DNA of 64,000 nt from Hemibagrus wyckioides (lineage: Eukaryota > Chordata > Actinopteri > Siluriformes > Bagridae): NCBI RefSeq assembly GCF_019097595.1, contig NC_080715.1, positions 1,244,573 through 1,308,572 of the forward strand. Direction: 5' to 3'. Under the pieces are notes generated by a model, which was given only the letters and a program-made list of their open reading frames with translations, was not told where the DNA came from and searched no databases. The position numbers and the translations under genes are program-made. Shown in pieces: positions 1 to 10,934 of this stretch. Numbering within the stretch: the stretch's first letter is position 1; every line of letters begins with the position of its first letter.

Positions 1-3000
1 GTGTAGTGTGTAGTATGTGGTTGTGTAGTTGTGTAGTGTGTAGTTGTGTAGTGTGTAGTATGTGGTTGTGTAGTTGTGTAGTATATGGTTGTGTAGTGTG
101 TAGTATGTGGTTGTGTAGTGTGTAGTATGTGGTTGTGTAGTTGTGTAGTGTGTAGTATGTGGTTGTGTAGTTGTGTAGTATGTGGTTGTGTAGTTGTGTA
201 GTGTGTAGTATGTGGTTGTGTAGTTGTGTAGTGTGTAGTATGTGGTTGTGTAGTTGTGTAGTATATGGTTGTGTAGTGTGTAGTATGTGGTTGTGTAGTT
301 GTGTAGTGTGTAGTATGTGGTTGTGTAGTGTGTAGTATGTGGTTGTGTAGTTGTGTAGTGTGTAGTATGTGGTTGTGTAGTATGTAGTTGTGTAGTGTGT
401 AGTTGTGTAGTGTGTAGTATGTGGTTGTGTAGTGTGTAGTATGTAGTTGTGTAGTATATGGTTGTGTAGTGTGTAGTATGTGGTTGTGTAGTTGTGTAGT
501 GTGTAGTATGTGGTTGTGTAGTTGTGTAGTATATGGTTGTGTAGTGTGTGGTATGTAGTTGTGTAGTGTGTAGTATATGGTTGTGTAGTTGTGTAGTGTG
601 TAGTATGTGGTTGTGTAGTGTGTAGTATGTGGTTGTGTAGTGTGTAGTATGTAGTTGTGTAGTGTGTAGTATGTAGTTGTGTAGTGTGTAGTATGTGGTT
701 GTGTAGTTGTGTAGTGTGTAGTATGTGGTTGTGTAGTGTGTAGTATGTGGTTGTGTAGTTGTGTAGTGTGTAGTATGTGGTTGTGTAGTTGTGTAGTATG
801 TGGTTGTGTAGTTGTGTAGTATATGGTTGTGTAGTTGTGTAGTGTGTAGTATGTGGTTGTGTAGTGTGTAGTAGGTGGTTGTGTAGATGTGTAGTGTGTA
901 GTATGTGGTTGTGTAGTGTGTAGTATGTAGTTGTGTAGTGTGTAGTATGTGGTTGTGTAGTGTGTAGTGTGTAGTTGTGTAGTGTGTAGTATGTGGTTGT
1001 GTAGTGTGTAGTATGTAGTTGTGTAGTGTGTAGTATGTGGTTGTGTAGTGTGTAGTATGTGGTTGTGTAGTTGTGTAGTGTGTAGTATGTGGTTGTGTAG
1101 TTGTGTAGTATGTAGTTGTGTAGTGTGTAGTATGTGGTTGTGTAGTTGTGTAGTGTGTAGTATGTAGTTGTGTAGTTGTGTAGTATGTGGTTGTGTAGTT
1201 GTGTAGTGTGTATTATGTGGTTGTGTAGTGTGTAGTATGTGGTTGTGTAGTGTGTAGTATGTGGTTGTGTAGTGTGTAGTATGTGGTTGTGTAGTTGTGT
1301 AGTATATGGTTGTGTAGTGTGTGGTATGTAGTTGTGTAGTGTGTAGTATATGGTTGTGTAGTATGTGGTTGTGTAGTTGTGTAGTGTGTAGTATGTGGTT
1401 GTGTAGTATGTGGTTGTGTAGTGTGTAGTATGTGGTTGTGTAGTGTTTAGTATGTAGTTGTGTAGTGTGTAGTATGTGGTTGTGTAGTTGTGTAGTGTGT
1501 AGTATGTGGTTGTGTAGTGTGTAGTATGTGGTTGTGTAGTGTGTAGTGTGTAGTATGTAGTTGTGTAGTATGTAGTTGTGTAGTGTGTAGTGTGTAGTAT
1601 GTAGTTGTGTAGTGTGTAGTATGTGGTTGTGTAGTTGTGTAGTGTGTAGTTGTGTAGTGTGTAGTTGTGTAGTATGTTGTTGTGTAGTTGTGTAGTGTGT
1701 AGTATGTGGTTGTGTAGTTGTGTAGTGTGTAGTATGTGGTTGTGTAGTTGTGTAGTATGTAGTTGTGTGGTATGTTGTTGTGTAGTTGTGTAGTGTGTAG
1801 TATGTAGTTGTGTATTGTGTAGTATGTAGTTGTGTAGTGTGTAGTATGTAGTTGTGTAGTGTGTAGTGTGTAGTATGTAGTTGTGTAGTATGTAGTTGTG
1901 TAGTGTGTAGTATGTAGTTGTGTAGTGTGTAGTATGTAGTTGTGTAGTGTGTAGTGTGTAGTATGTAGTTGTGTAGTGTGTAGTATGTGGTTGTGTGGTT
2001 GTGTAGTGTGTAGTTGTGTAGTGTGTAGTTGTGTAGTGTGTAGTATGTAGTTGTGTAGTGTGTAGTGTGTAGTATGTAGTTGTGTAGTGTGTAGTATGTG
2101 GTTGTGTGGTTGTGTAGTGTGTAGTTGTGTAGTGTGTAGTATGTAGTTGTGTAGTATGTAGTTGTGTAGTGTGTAGTTGTGTAGTGTGTAGTATGTAGTT
2201 GTGTAGTGTGTAGTATGTGGTTGTGTAGTGTGTAGTTGTGTAGTGTGTAGTTGTGTAGTGTGTAGTATGTAGTTGTGTAGTGTGTAGTTGTGTAGTGTGT
2301 AGTATGTAGTTGTGTAGTATGTAGTTGTGTAGTGTGTAGTTGTGTAGTGTGTAGTATGTAGTTGTGTAGTGTGTAGTATGTGGTTGTGTAGTGTGTAGTT
2401 GTGTAGTGTGTAGTATGTAGTTGTGTAGTATGTAGTTGTGTAGTGTGTAGTTGTGTAGTGTGTAGTATGTAGTTGTGTAGTGTGTAGTATGTAGTTGTGT
2501 AGTTGTGTAGTGTGTAGTGTGTAGTATGTAGTTGTGTAGTGTGTAGTATGTAGTTGTGTAGTATGTAGTTGTGTAGTGTGTAGTTGTGTAGTGTGTAGTA
2601 TGTAGTTGTGTAGTGTGTAGTATGTAGTTGTGTAGTGTGTAGTGTGTAGTGTGTAGTTGTGTAGTGTGTAGTATGTGGTTGTGTGGTTGTGTAGTGTGTA
2701 GTTGTGTAGTTGTGTAGTGTGTAGTATGTAGTTGTGTAGTGTGTAGTGTGTAGTATGTAGTTGTGTAGTGTGTAGTATGTGGTTGTGTGGTTGTGTAGTG
2801 TGTAGTTGTGTAGTGTGTAGTATGTAGTTGTGTAGTATGTAGTTGTGTAGTGTGTAGTTGTGTAGTGTGTAGTATGTAGTTGTGTAGTGTGTAGTATGTA
2901 GTTGTGTAGTGTGTAGTTGTGTAGTATGTAGTTGTGTAGTGTGTAGTTGTGTAGTGTGTAGTATGTAGTTGTGTAGTGTGTAGTATGTAGTTGTGTAGTG

Positions 3001-3030
3001 TGTAGTTGTGTAGTATGTTGTTGTGTAGTT
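1..3030. repeat. G/T-rich modular minisatellite (8- and 7-bp modules)
   Basis: About 3 kb is built from short modules: GTGTAGTT, GTGTAGT and ATGTGGTT or ATGTAGTT, in varying order. They often combine into a 22-bp super-unit (GTGTAGT-GTGTAGT-ATGTGGTT). The array continues past the left edge. The plus strand is nearly free of C. The minus strand has no stop in one frame from 3039 down to 1447, giving a 530-residue Thr/Tyr/His/Leu/Asn/Gln run; this reflects the repeat and is not a gene. The module ATGTGGTT dominates up to about 1550 and ATGTAGTT after that, so the array has two homogenised domains. It ends at the sequence TTGGAGGTCA near 3030. Confidence 0.97.
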
Positions 3031-3994
3031 GGAGGTCACACACTGCTCCTACAGGATTAACACTGAATCCTGGATATTCAGACTCAGACCTTTCACCCTC
3101 TACATTCCTAAACCCCGCCTTAACCTTCTTCTCATTTGCATATTTGCGTATCCACAGTCCTGATTGGATAACTCTAACGTGCAGCCGCTTTAAATCACTT
3201 TTATCAGTGAGTTAGAGTCTTCAGCTGTGTGTTTCTGTACTGGACACGGTTCTGTTATCTTCTCACAGCTTCATCACTCCCTTCATTAAACACTTGTTTA
3301 AATAACTTTTTGTTCTAATTGACACGTTTTGACACGTTTTTAGGTCCCCACTTGACATTATCTTTTTTCCCTCAAATGCTGTTCTCAGAGTTTCTGTGGT
3401 TGTACAAATTACATGATATGAAGCTGAAGCTCTGTTCAGTTTCTGATTGGTTGTTTGTTGCTAAGCAACTAGTTTACATTACATTAGTTAACATTCTAAC
3501 AGCGCATCATTTCACCCTGAACACGTTCATCACCATGATGTGGTCAACTCAGTAAAAGAGCTTCATGACCCCGGGGAACAAACCGCACTATCCTTGCTTC
3601 TACTGGGGTCAGAAGTGGGGTCAGAAGCAGGGTTTAGACCCTCCAGAACCTGGGGTTAAGCTCTGTGTGAGAAATTAACTCTATATGTCAGACATTGTGA
3701 ACTCAGGATTATTCCTCTCCCAGCCAGCAGAGGCCGCAATCACTGGAATATCAACAACCTCTTACCTTCACTTCCTGTTTTTTTCAATCAACAATCTTAT
3801 GGACTGGAAATGAAGTGTGTTCTGCTCCGTGTTCTCTGTGCACTAACCTTCAGATCTGATGTCTTTTATTTCTGACAGTCTTCATGTTTGGGGTTTTGGA
3901 TGTTCATCAGTTTACCTGAGGTCAGGTATGTCACAGATTTCACCTCATACTCCTCATCATATAGACGCTGTTCGATCAGGTGTGTAACCCGGAA
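3031..3994. other. Non-repetitive DNA, no gene recognised
   Basis: Mixed-composition sequence with only short open frames (3006-3215 and 3319-3555), and none resembles a known protein. I see no splice-flanked exon that I could defend and no clear repeat family. Confidence 0.6.
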
Positions 3995-4165
3995 GTCCGA
4001 GTCGCAGTAGAGCGACTTACATTTTATCTCATTTTTATACAACTGAACAATTGAGTGTTAAGGGCCCAGCTCAGGGGCCCAGCAGGGGCAGCTTGGTGGA
4101 CCTGGGATTCAAACTCACAGCCCTCTGATTAGTCCAACACCTTACCCGCTAAGCTAGCACATCCC
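3995..4165 (-). repeat. tRNA-derived SINE (minus strand)
   Basis: Read on the minus strand from about 4165, this looks like a tRNA head. A pol III A box (TAGCTTAGCGG) lies at 4156-4146 and a B box (GTTTGAATCCC) at 4114-4104. A body follows with a GGGCCC-rich segment and CTCAATTGTTCAGTTGTATAA, and then a block resembling the conserved 3' domain seen in many fish SINEs (ATGAGATAAAATGTAAGTCG, 4028-4009). The usual end of that domain (a GGATAAGAGCGTCTGCC-type block) is not intact, because the sequence diverges after GTCGCTCTACTGCGAC near 4000. The copy is therefore old and 3'-decayed. A functional tRNA is ruled out by the unrelated tail and lack of a cloverleaf 3' half. Confidence 0.85.
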
Positions 4166-4873
4166 ATGTTAGTTTAACACCCAGACATCTATTCCTACTT
4201 TTATTTACATTTAAATACGTAAATATTTCCTGAATTTCCTGAGATGTGCTTTTTTTCCGAACAGATCACACAGATGTTGTAGTTTTAAGTGCTGAGTGAT
4301 TGAGTATAAAACCTACATTTAAAAAAAAGGAGAATTCCTGATATTTTCTTGTTTAACTTTGAACTAAATAAATAAATAAATCAATCAATCAATCAATCAA
4401 TCTAGATTTCATTGATCTGTCCAAGACAGGAGTCTGATTCCGAAGGCATTTAATTCTCAGGTGTAAATCATCAGGGAGGCGGAGCGTTGGCTTCAAACTA
4501 CCAATCAGAGGCTTTGTTTTTACAGATATTCACGCATATTTACACAATCCTACCACGTGTCATTACACATGAGCTCATCTTTACCTTAATTCATCAGAAC
4601 ACAGATTTCTTTTTTTCTGTTTTTCACTCCAGTCAGTTATTCTCTCGCCTTCCACTTTCTGCACAATCTAAGTAATAAAACAAAAAAACAATGAAAATGA
4701 TAATAGAATCAAAGTCAGGTGCAACACCGTGCTTCTGTTCTCCGACACGCCGTACATCAATATTTAATAAAGAGAAAAACTCCAAACAGAAGAAGAGCAG
4801 GTTCGATTAAAATCACGATGTTTTTCACTTATTCCTCCAAAACTAATTATAGCAATACATCAAAATGACAGCA
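4166..4873. other. Non-repetitive DNA with a short (AAAT)/(CAAT) tract
   Basis: No gene or known transposon is seen. A tetranucleotide tract of AAAT then CAAT repeats lies at about 4366-4402. The open frame at 4487-4675 has no recognisable content. Confidence 0.55.

Positions 4874-4911
<38 letters not shown>
4874..4911. repeat. (GT)n microsatellite
   Basis: An uninterrupted GT tract of about 18 repeats with one C near its start. Confidence 0.97.
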
Positions 4912-4914
<3 letters not shown>

Positions 4915-5060
4915 CTGATGTGTAGTACACACACTATCAGACTCAGACATTGCAGCTCCTGGGTGAACGTGGACATGAGCAGTGTTGATATGTTTGTAGA
5001 TTAAACCTTCGGCTCGTCTCTTTCTGATTAATGAGAAACATGCTGATGTTAATTTTGTCT

Positions 5061-5062
<2 letters not shown>

Positions 5063-5095
<33 letters not shown>
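5063..5095. repeat. (GT)n microsatellite
   Basis: A pure GT tract of about 16 repeats. Confidence 0.97.
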
Positions 5096-5097
<2 letters not shown>

Positions 5098-5250
5098 CCC
5101 AGATCGTATGTTATCTCTTACTCTATCAACCTTTAGCTTCCTTCATTTGGCTCCCTCATGGGTCGCTGAGTCACGAGGAAATGTTCATTAATCTCAATAG
5201 TACTCTAAATCACACAGCTGACATTTTACACTGTGTTTATTCTAATGGAT

Positions 5251-5493
5251 CACTGTGTGTGTGTGTGTGTGTGTGTGTTTGTGATTGTGTTTGTGTGTGT
5301 GTGTTTGTGTGTGTGTGTTTGTGATTGTGTTTGTGTGTGTATGTGTGTGTTTGTGTGTTTGTGTGTGTGTGTTTGTGTGTGTGTGTTTGTGTGTTTGTGT
5401 GTGTTTGTGTGTTTGTGTGTGTTTGTGTGTGTTTGTGTGTATATGTGTATGTGTGTGTGTGTGTGTGTGTTTGTGTGTGTGTATGTGTGTGTG
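5251..5493. repeat. Compound GT/GTTT microsatellite
   Basis: About 240 bp of (GT)n blocks separated by GTTT and TGTGATT interruptions. This is why Cys/Val-rich and His/Thr-rich open frames appear on the two strands; they are not genes. Confidence 0.95.
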
Positions 5494-5610
5494 AAGATTA
5501 TGCTTGGAAGGAGAAAAACAGGATGTTTCTGACAAAAGTTTGATAGCAGCCCTGACAGTAGCGCAGATTTATATTAATTATTGTGTGTGTTTAAAGGTTT
5601 TGAGCAGTGG

Positions 5611-5649
<39 letters not shown>
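5611..5649. repeat. (GT)n microsatellite
   Basis: A pure GT tract of about 19 repeats. Confidence 0.96.
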
Positions 5650-5652
<3 letters not shown>

Positions 5653-5935
5653 AACTTGCTATCTGCCCTCTTCTACACACATGAGCTCACAGATGATTAG
5701 CTAGTGTTGTTGTGATTGACAGAGGAGAGAGAGTAGGCTCCTCCCACTCAGACAGCACAGCCAGGTTCACTCCCTCTGCTCCAGGCAGCTGCAGGACTCC
5801 AGCTTGTGATCTCTGGAGATGACCTCAGCAGCACTATCAGAGAAAGGGCTCTCAGTGCTCTCAGGGTCCAGTGCAGTCCTACAGAACAGCCAAACTGTAG
5901 CACAGACCTTATTAGAAACATGAGGTCTGATACTG
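5650..5935. other. Non-repetitive spacer before the 11-bp minisatellite
   Basis: Nothing recognisable as a gene. It ends in GGTCTGATACTGG, where the 11-bp array starts. Confidence 0.5.
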
Positions 5936-7097
5936 GTCTGATACTGGTCCGACACTGGTCCGACACTGGTCCAACACTGGTCCGATACTGGTCCGACACT
6001 GGTCTAATACTGGTCTAACACTGGTCTAAGACTGGTCTTAAATTGTTCCAAGTCTGGTCTGACATTGGTCCAACACTGGACTAATACTGCTCTGATACTG
6101 GTCTGACACTGGTCTGACACTGGTCTGATACTGGTCTGACACTGGTCTGATACTGGTCTGACACTGGTCCGATACTGGTCCGATACTGGTCCGACACTGG
6201 TCCGATACTGGTCCGATACTGGTCCGATACTGGTCCGATACTGGTCTAATACTGGTCCGACACTTGTCCAGCACTGGTCCAACACTGGTCTAATACTGGT
6301 CCGACACTAGTCCGACGCTGGTCTGATACTGGTCCAACACTGGTCTACTACTGGTCCGACACTGGTCCGACACTGGTCTAATACTGGTCCGACACTGGTC
6401 CGACACTGGTCTACTACTGGTCTGACACTGGTCCGACACTGGTCCAACACTGGTCTAATACTGGCCCGACACTGGTCCGACACTGGTCCGACACTGGTCT
6501 ACTACTGGTCTGACACTGGTCCGACACTGGTCTACTACTGGTCTGACACTGGTCCGACACTGGTCTACTACTGGTCTGACACTGGTCTGACACTGGTCCG
6601 ACACTGGTCCAACACTGGTCTAATACTGGTCCGACACTGGTCTACTACTGGTCTGACACTGGTCCGACACTGGTCTACTACTGGTCTGACACTGGTCCGA
6701 CACTGGTCCGACACTGGTCCGACACTGGTCTACTACTGGTCTGACACTGGTCCGACACTGGTCTAATACTGGTCCGACACTGGTCCAACACTGGTCTAAT
6801 ACTGGTCCGACACTGGTCCAACACTGGTCTAATACTGGTCCGACACTGGTCCGACACTGGTCCAACACTGGTCTAATACTGGTCCGACACTGGTCCGACA
6901 CTGGTCCGACACCGGTCCGACACTGGTCCAACACTGGTCTACTACTGGTCCGACACTGGTCCGACACTGGTCCAACACTGGTCTAATACTGGTCCAAAAG
7001 TGGTCCAACACTGGTCCAACACTGGTCCAACACTGGTCTAATACTGGTCCGACACTGGTCCGACACTGGTCTGATACTGGTCCAACACTGGTCTACT
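5936..7097. repeat. 11-bp minisatellite, left part
   Basis: More than 100 head-to-tail copies of an 11-bp unit, ACTGGTCCGAC, with variants ACTGGTCTGAT, ACTGGTCTAAT, ACTGGTCTACT and ACTGGTCCAAC. Because 11 is not a multiple of 3, all frames read the same 11-residue cycle, and the minus-strand open frames (Ser-Asp-Gln-Cys-Arg-Thr-Ser) are a by-product. Part of the array is organised as a 33-bp triplet (ACT variant, TGAC variant, CCGAC variant), visible at about 6400-6760. The array stops at 7097, where LINE-like sequence begins, and resumes near 9912. Confidence 0.97.
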
Positions 7098-9906
7098 AAA
7101 ACAACCCTACGAGAATAAAATCCATCTGGACTTCTTCTCGACGTCCTTCACGCTACACTGGCCGGGGTGTTGATCACAGTGTGTTAGCTAGACCAGGTAG
7201 GTCGGCTAATGCTAATGTCAAATGCGATAACACCACCATAAACTTCGGTCTACTAAATATCCGCTCTCTTACGAGCAAGGGTCATCTTATCCAGGATCTC
7301 CTCACCGACCGAAAGTTTGACTTTTTCTGTTTGACAGAAACTTGGCAACAACCCAATGACTTTTCCACCCTTAATGAGTCCGCTCCTCCTGGGTTTGTTT
7401 ATATCTGTAAACCTCGTGGCTCTGGCCGTGGAGGTGGTCTCGCGATTATTCATCATGAGAAGTGGAAAGTCTTGCCAGTGTCCGCTCCTGCATTTGACTC
7501 TTTCAAATCAACTGTGTGTGAACTCCCTGGGCCCACTCCCACCATCGTTGCAGTGTTTTATCGCCCCCCTAAACCAAAAAACAATTATACATCTGATTTT
7601 GCTGCTTTTCTCACCCACTTAATCACTCTTTCCTCAAATATAATATTGTTGGGTGACTTTAATATACAGATTGACAACATTAACCACCCTCTTACTAGAG
7701 ACTTTGTTGCCTGTCTTGAGAGTTTTGGTTTCCGGCAGCATATTGACTTTCCTACTCACTCAAAGGGACACATTTTGGACTTAATTTGCTGTTCTGGTCT
7801 TACTCCTTCGTTTTGTACTGCTGATGATCTCCCTATAACTGATCACTTACTTCTCTCATTCAATGTTCAACTCTCTCTTTCTGTAATCAAGCTACCTCGT
7901 ATCATCTCATTTCGCAATATTAAGGACATCAATTCTGATGCTCTTTCCTGTAGTATTGATAATCGTATGAACATTAACAATTTATCCAACCCTGATGATC
8001 TGGTTCTTCATTATAATGATGGTCTTAATAGTATTCTTAACTCTCTTGCTCCTCTGAAAACAAGGACAGTCACCTTTTCTCACTCTGCACCTTGGTTTAC
8101 TTCTGAGCTCCGGCTAATGAAAGCCAAATGTCGTCAGCTTGAACGGCTTTATAGGAAAACTGGTCTTACTGTCCAAAAAGATTTGTACATAAGTCATACT
8201 CTGCACTATAAGAACTGTATTATTAATACTATATCCAGGTATTATTCTGGTTTAATATGTTCCTATGAAGGCAAAACTAAGATGCTGTTTTGACTCTTCA
8301 ATACTGTTTTTAGTCCCCAATGTTCTTTGCCTTCTCATCTATATTCATCTGCCTTTTACAACTCTCTGATGTCCTTTTTCAATGATAAAATATACAAAAT
8401 TCATCTGCACCTAGGCTCACCATCCTCCCTTACTAGTTCTTCTGAATCTTACCCTATTCCTTATCCTTTCTCCGCTTTCCAGTTTCCTACCAATTCAGAT
8501 ATTTCAGATCTTATACATAAGTCTAAGTCTTCTACTTGTTCGCTGGATCCGCTTCCCACTGTTCTGGTCAAGGCCTGTCTTCCCTCTCTGATTCCTCTTA
8601 TGTCTGCTATCATTTGCTCCTCTCTTACGACTGGAATTGTTCCTATCCCACTTAAAACTGCCGCTATTACTCCTATTCTGAAAAAGTCTGGTGCCGATCC
8701 TAGTAATTTCAATAATCTCCGCCCTATCTCCAACTTACCTTTTCTTTCAAAAATCGATCAAAAAAAATAGTTGCTTCTCAACTTCATTCTCATTTAACTT
8801 GTATGAACATTTCCAGTCTGGTTTTCACCCTTTACATAGCACTGAAACTGCCCTTTTAAAAATGACTAATGACCTTCTCATGGCAGCTGATTCTGGTTCA
8901 GTCACCATTCTTATCCTTCTCAATCTAAGTGCGGCCTTTGATACCATTTCTCATACCATCCTTCTTAATCGACTTATCTCAATTGGCATTACTAACACCC
9001 CCCTTGACTGGTTTAAATCATATCTATCAGAGCGCATTCAGTTCATCAAATTACACTCTTTTAGTTCCAAATCTTCCCCTGTTAACACTGGAGTCCTGCA
9101 AGGTTCTGTCCTTGGACCTCTTCTTTTCATCATCTACCTTCTTCCTCTTGGCAATATCTTTTGAAAATACGGTATTCTATTCCACTGTTATGCGGATGAC
9201 ACCCAACTCTATTACTCTAGCGAACCTAATGCTACCCTCCCTCCTTCCTCTCTTCTTGACTGCTTTAATGAACTCAAATCCTGGTTCTCTTCCAACTTCC
9301 TCAAATTAAATAGTGAGAAAACTGAATTTCTTTTAATTGGTACTAAATCAACTTTATCTAAAATGAATAGCTTCTCCCTCTCTATTGACAATTCTATTGT
9401 TTCCCCTTCTACTCAGGTTAAGAGTTTGGGTGTCCTCCTGGACAGTACACTCTCATTTCAATCACATATTAATAACATTACCCGGTCTGCGTATTTCCGT
9501 CTACGTAATATCAACCGTCTTCGTCCTTCCCTTACACAGAATGCTACTGCTATTGTTCACAATCTTGTTACCTCACATATTGACTATTGTAACTCCCTTC
9601 TTTTTGGTCTCTCTCATAAATCTCTTCTTAAACTTCAACTGGTTCAAAACTCAGCAGCTCATATCATCACTAAAACTCCTTCATTTCACCACATCACTCC
9701 GGTTCTGCAGCAGCTTCACTGGCTTCTGGTCAAGCTTCGCATCGACTTTAAGATTCTTCTTCTCACTTTTAAAGCTATTCACAATCTTGCCCCTTCTTAC
9801 TTGTCTGATCTTCTCCATATTCATGTTCCCTCTCGTTCTCTTAGATCTGCCACTTCTCTTCATCTTTCTGTGCCTTCTGCTCGTCTCGCCACCATGGGGC
9901 AGAGAC
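7098..9906 (+). pseudogene. L2-like LINE, endonuclease-reverse transcriptase ORF, broken
   Basis: Remnant of a non-LTR retrotransposon pol (ORF2-like) that would nick DNA and reverse-transcribe the element RNA. The first open part (7181-8293) has an APE endonuclease: LNIRSL, LTETW (catalytic Glu), VFYRPPK, LLGDFNI and ITDH. A second part (8327-8770, same frame) holds the start of the RT, with RPISNLPFLSKI. After frameshifts at about 8765 and 8795 the third part carries FQSGFHPLHSTET, LSAAFDTISH (motif A), LQGSVLGPLLF (motif B), YADD (9189-9200) and the thumb region to 9906. Breaks are a TGA at 8291, frameshifts in an A run near 8765, and a TGA at 9162 where the sister copy at 33.2-35.4 kb has Arg. 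The C-terminal end and 3' tail are missing: the frame runs straight into the 11-bp repeat. Clade placement as L2 (Maui-like) rests on recognised motif wording; CR1 or Rex1 are less likely. Confidence 0.9.
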
Positions 9907-9911
9907 AAGTT

Positions 9912-10313
9912 AATACTGGTCTAATACTGGTCTAATACTGGTCTGACACTGGTCTGACACTGGTCTGACACTGATCTGAAACTGGTCTGACACTGGTCTG
10001 ACACTGATCTGAAACTGGTCTGACACTGGTCTGACACTGATCTGAAACTGGTCTGACACTGGTCTGACACTGATCTAATACTGGTCCGGCACTGGTCCGA
10101 CACTGGACTGACACTGATCTGAAACTGGTCTGACACTGATTTAATACTGGTCTGACGCTGGTCTGACACTGATCTAATACTGGTCCGATACTGGTCCGAC
10201 ACTGGTCCGACACTGGACTGACACTGATCTGAAACTGGTCTGACACTGGTCTGACACTGGTCCAACTCTGGTCTAATAGTGGTCTAATACCAGTCTAACA
10301 CAAGTCTAACACT
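9912..10313. repeat. 11-bp minisatellite, right part
   Basis: The same 11-bp unit as at 5936-7097 but dominated by ACTGGTCTGAC. From 9945 to about 10070 it forms a 33-bp higher-order unit ending in ACTGATCTGAA. It decays after 10260 (ACTCTGG, AATAGTGG, ACACAAG) into unique sequence at 10314. Confidence 0.96.
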
Positions 10314-10329
10314 GCCCCCTGTTGGACCC

Positions 10330-10503
10330 CGTGTGTGTGTGTCCTGTACACTCCCCATTTGTGTGTGTGTGTGTGTGTGTACTGTACACTCCCCATATGA
10401 GTGTGTGTGTGTGTGTGTGTGAGTGTGTGTGTACTGTACACTACCCATATGTGTGTGTGTGTACTGTACACTCCCTGTGTGTGTGTGTGTGTGTGTGTGT
10501 AGT
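10330..10503. repeat. GT-rich minisatellite with TACTGTACACTCCCC core
   Basis: Four to five copies of a core close to TACTGTACACTCCCCATATG, each followed by a (GT)n stretch of varying length. Copies start near 10344, 10379, 10432 and 10461. Confidence 0.88.
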
Positions 10504-10802
10504 GTAAACGAGTTTGTGTGTGAGTGTGTGTGTGTGATGGAGATTATGTATTCGTCTCAGCTCTCCTCTGTTCTGTGGTCAGTGACTCTGTAAGTGTTTG
10601 TGTTTGAGAAAGTGACAGTGAGATCATTTCCTGTGGCAGGGGCAACTGGGTAAGGGGAAGTGTGACCAGGTCAGAATGATTCAGTGACCTTACACAGAAC
10701 TGACCAGCTCTCTGTTCACTTCAATGCACTCACTCTCTCTCTCCTCAGAGGTACACATGAAGAGGTCGTGGCTGATGTTCCAGCTGTGTGTTAGCCCTTT
10801 AT
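10504..10802. other. Non-repetitive DNA, no gene recognised
   Basis: Short GT stretch at 10514-10536, otherwise mixed sequence without a recognisable feature. Confidence 0.5.
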
Positions 10803-10934
10803 AAGACACACACTTCATAAACAATCGGACACTCATCTACACTACACACACACACACAGACACACACACTCGGACACTTGTCTACACTACACACACACAC
10901 ACTCTCAGACACTCGTCTACACTACACACAGACA
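10803..10934. repeat. CA-rich minisatellite, about 50-bp period
   Basis: Three imperfect copies of a unit containing GGACACT(C/T)(A/G)TCTACACTAC followed by (CA)n. The last copy ends in CAGACAGACAG immediately before the RTE-like reading frame. Confidence 0.82.

Noticed and set aside
1..3030. Telomeric or telomere-like repeat
   Set aside because: No TTAGGG; the G/T-rich modules have a different core and mixed lengths.
1447..3039. 530-codon minus-strand frame
   Set aside because: Another stop-free tandem repeat translation (Thr/Tyr/His/Leu/Asn/Gln modules).
3995..4165. Functional tRNA gene
   Set aside because: A and B boxes are present, but the 3' half does not form acceptor and T arms and is followed by SINE body sequence.
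5748..10265. Minus-strand frames with an SDQCRTSVGPV cycle
   Set aside because: An 11-bp repeat read in any frame gives an 11-residue cycle; no gene.
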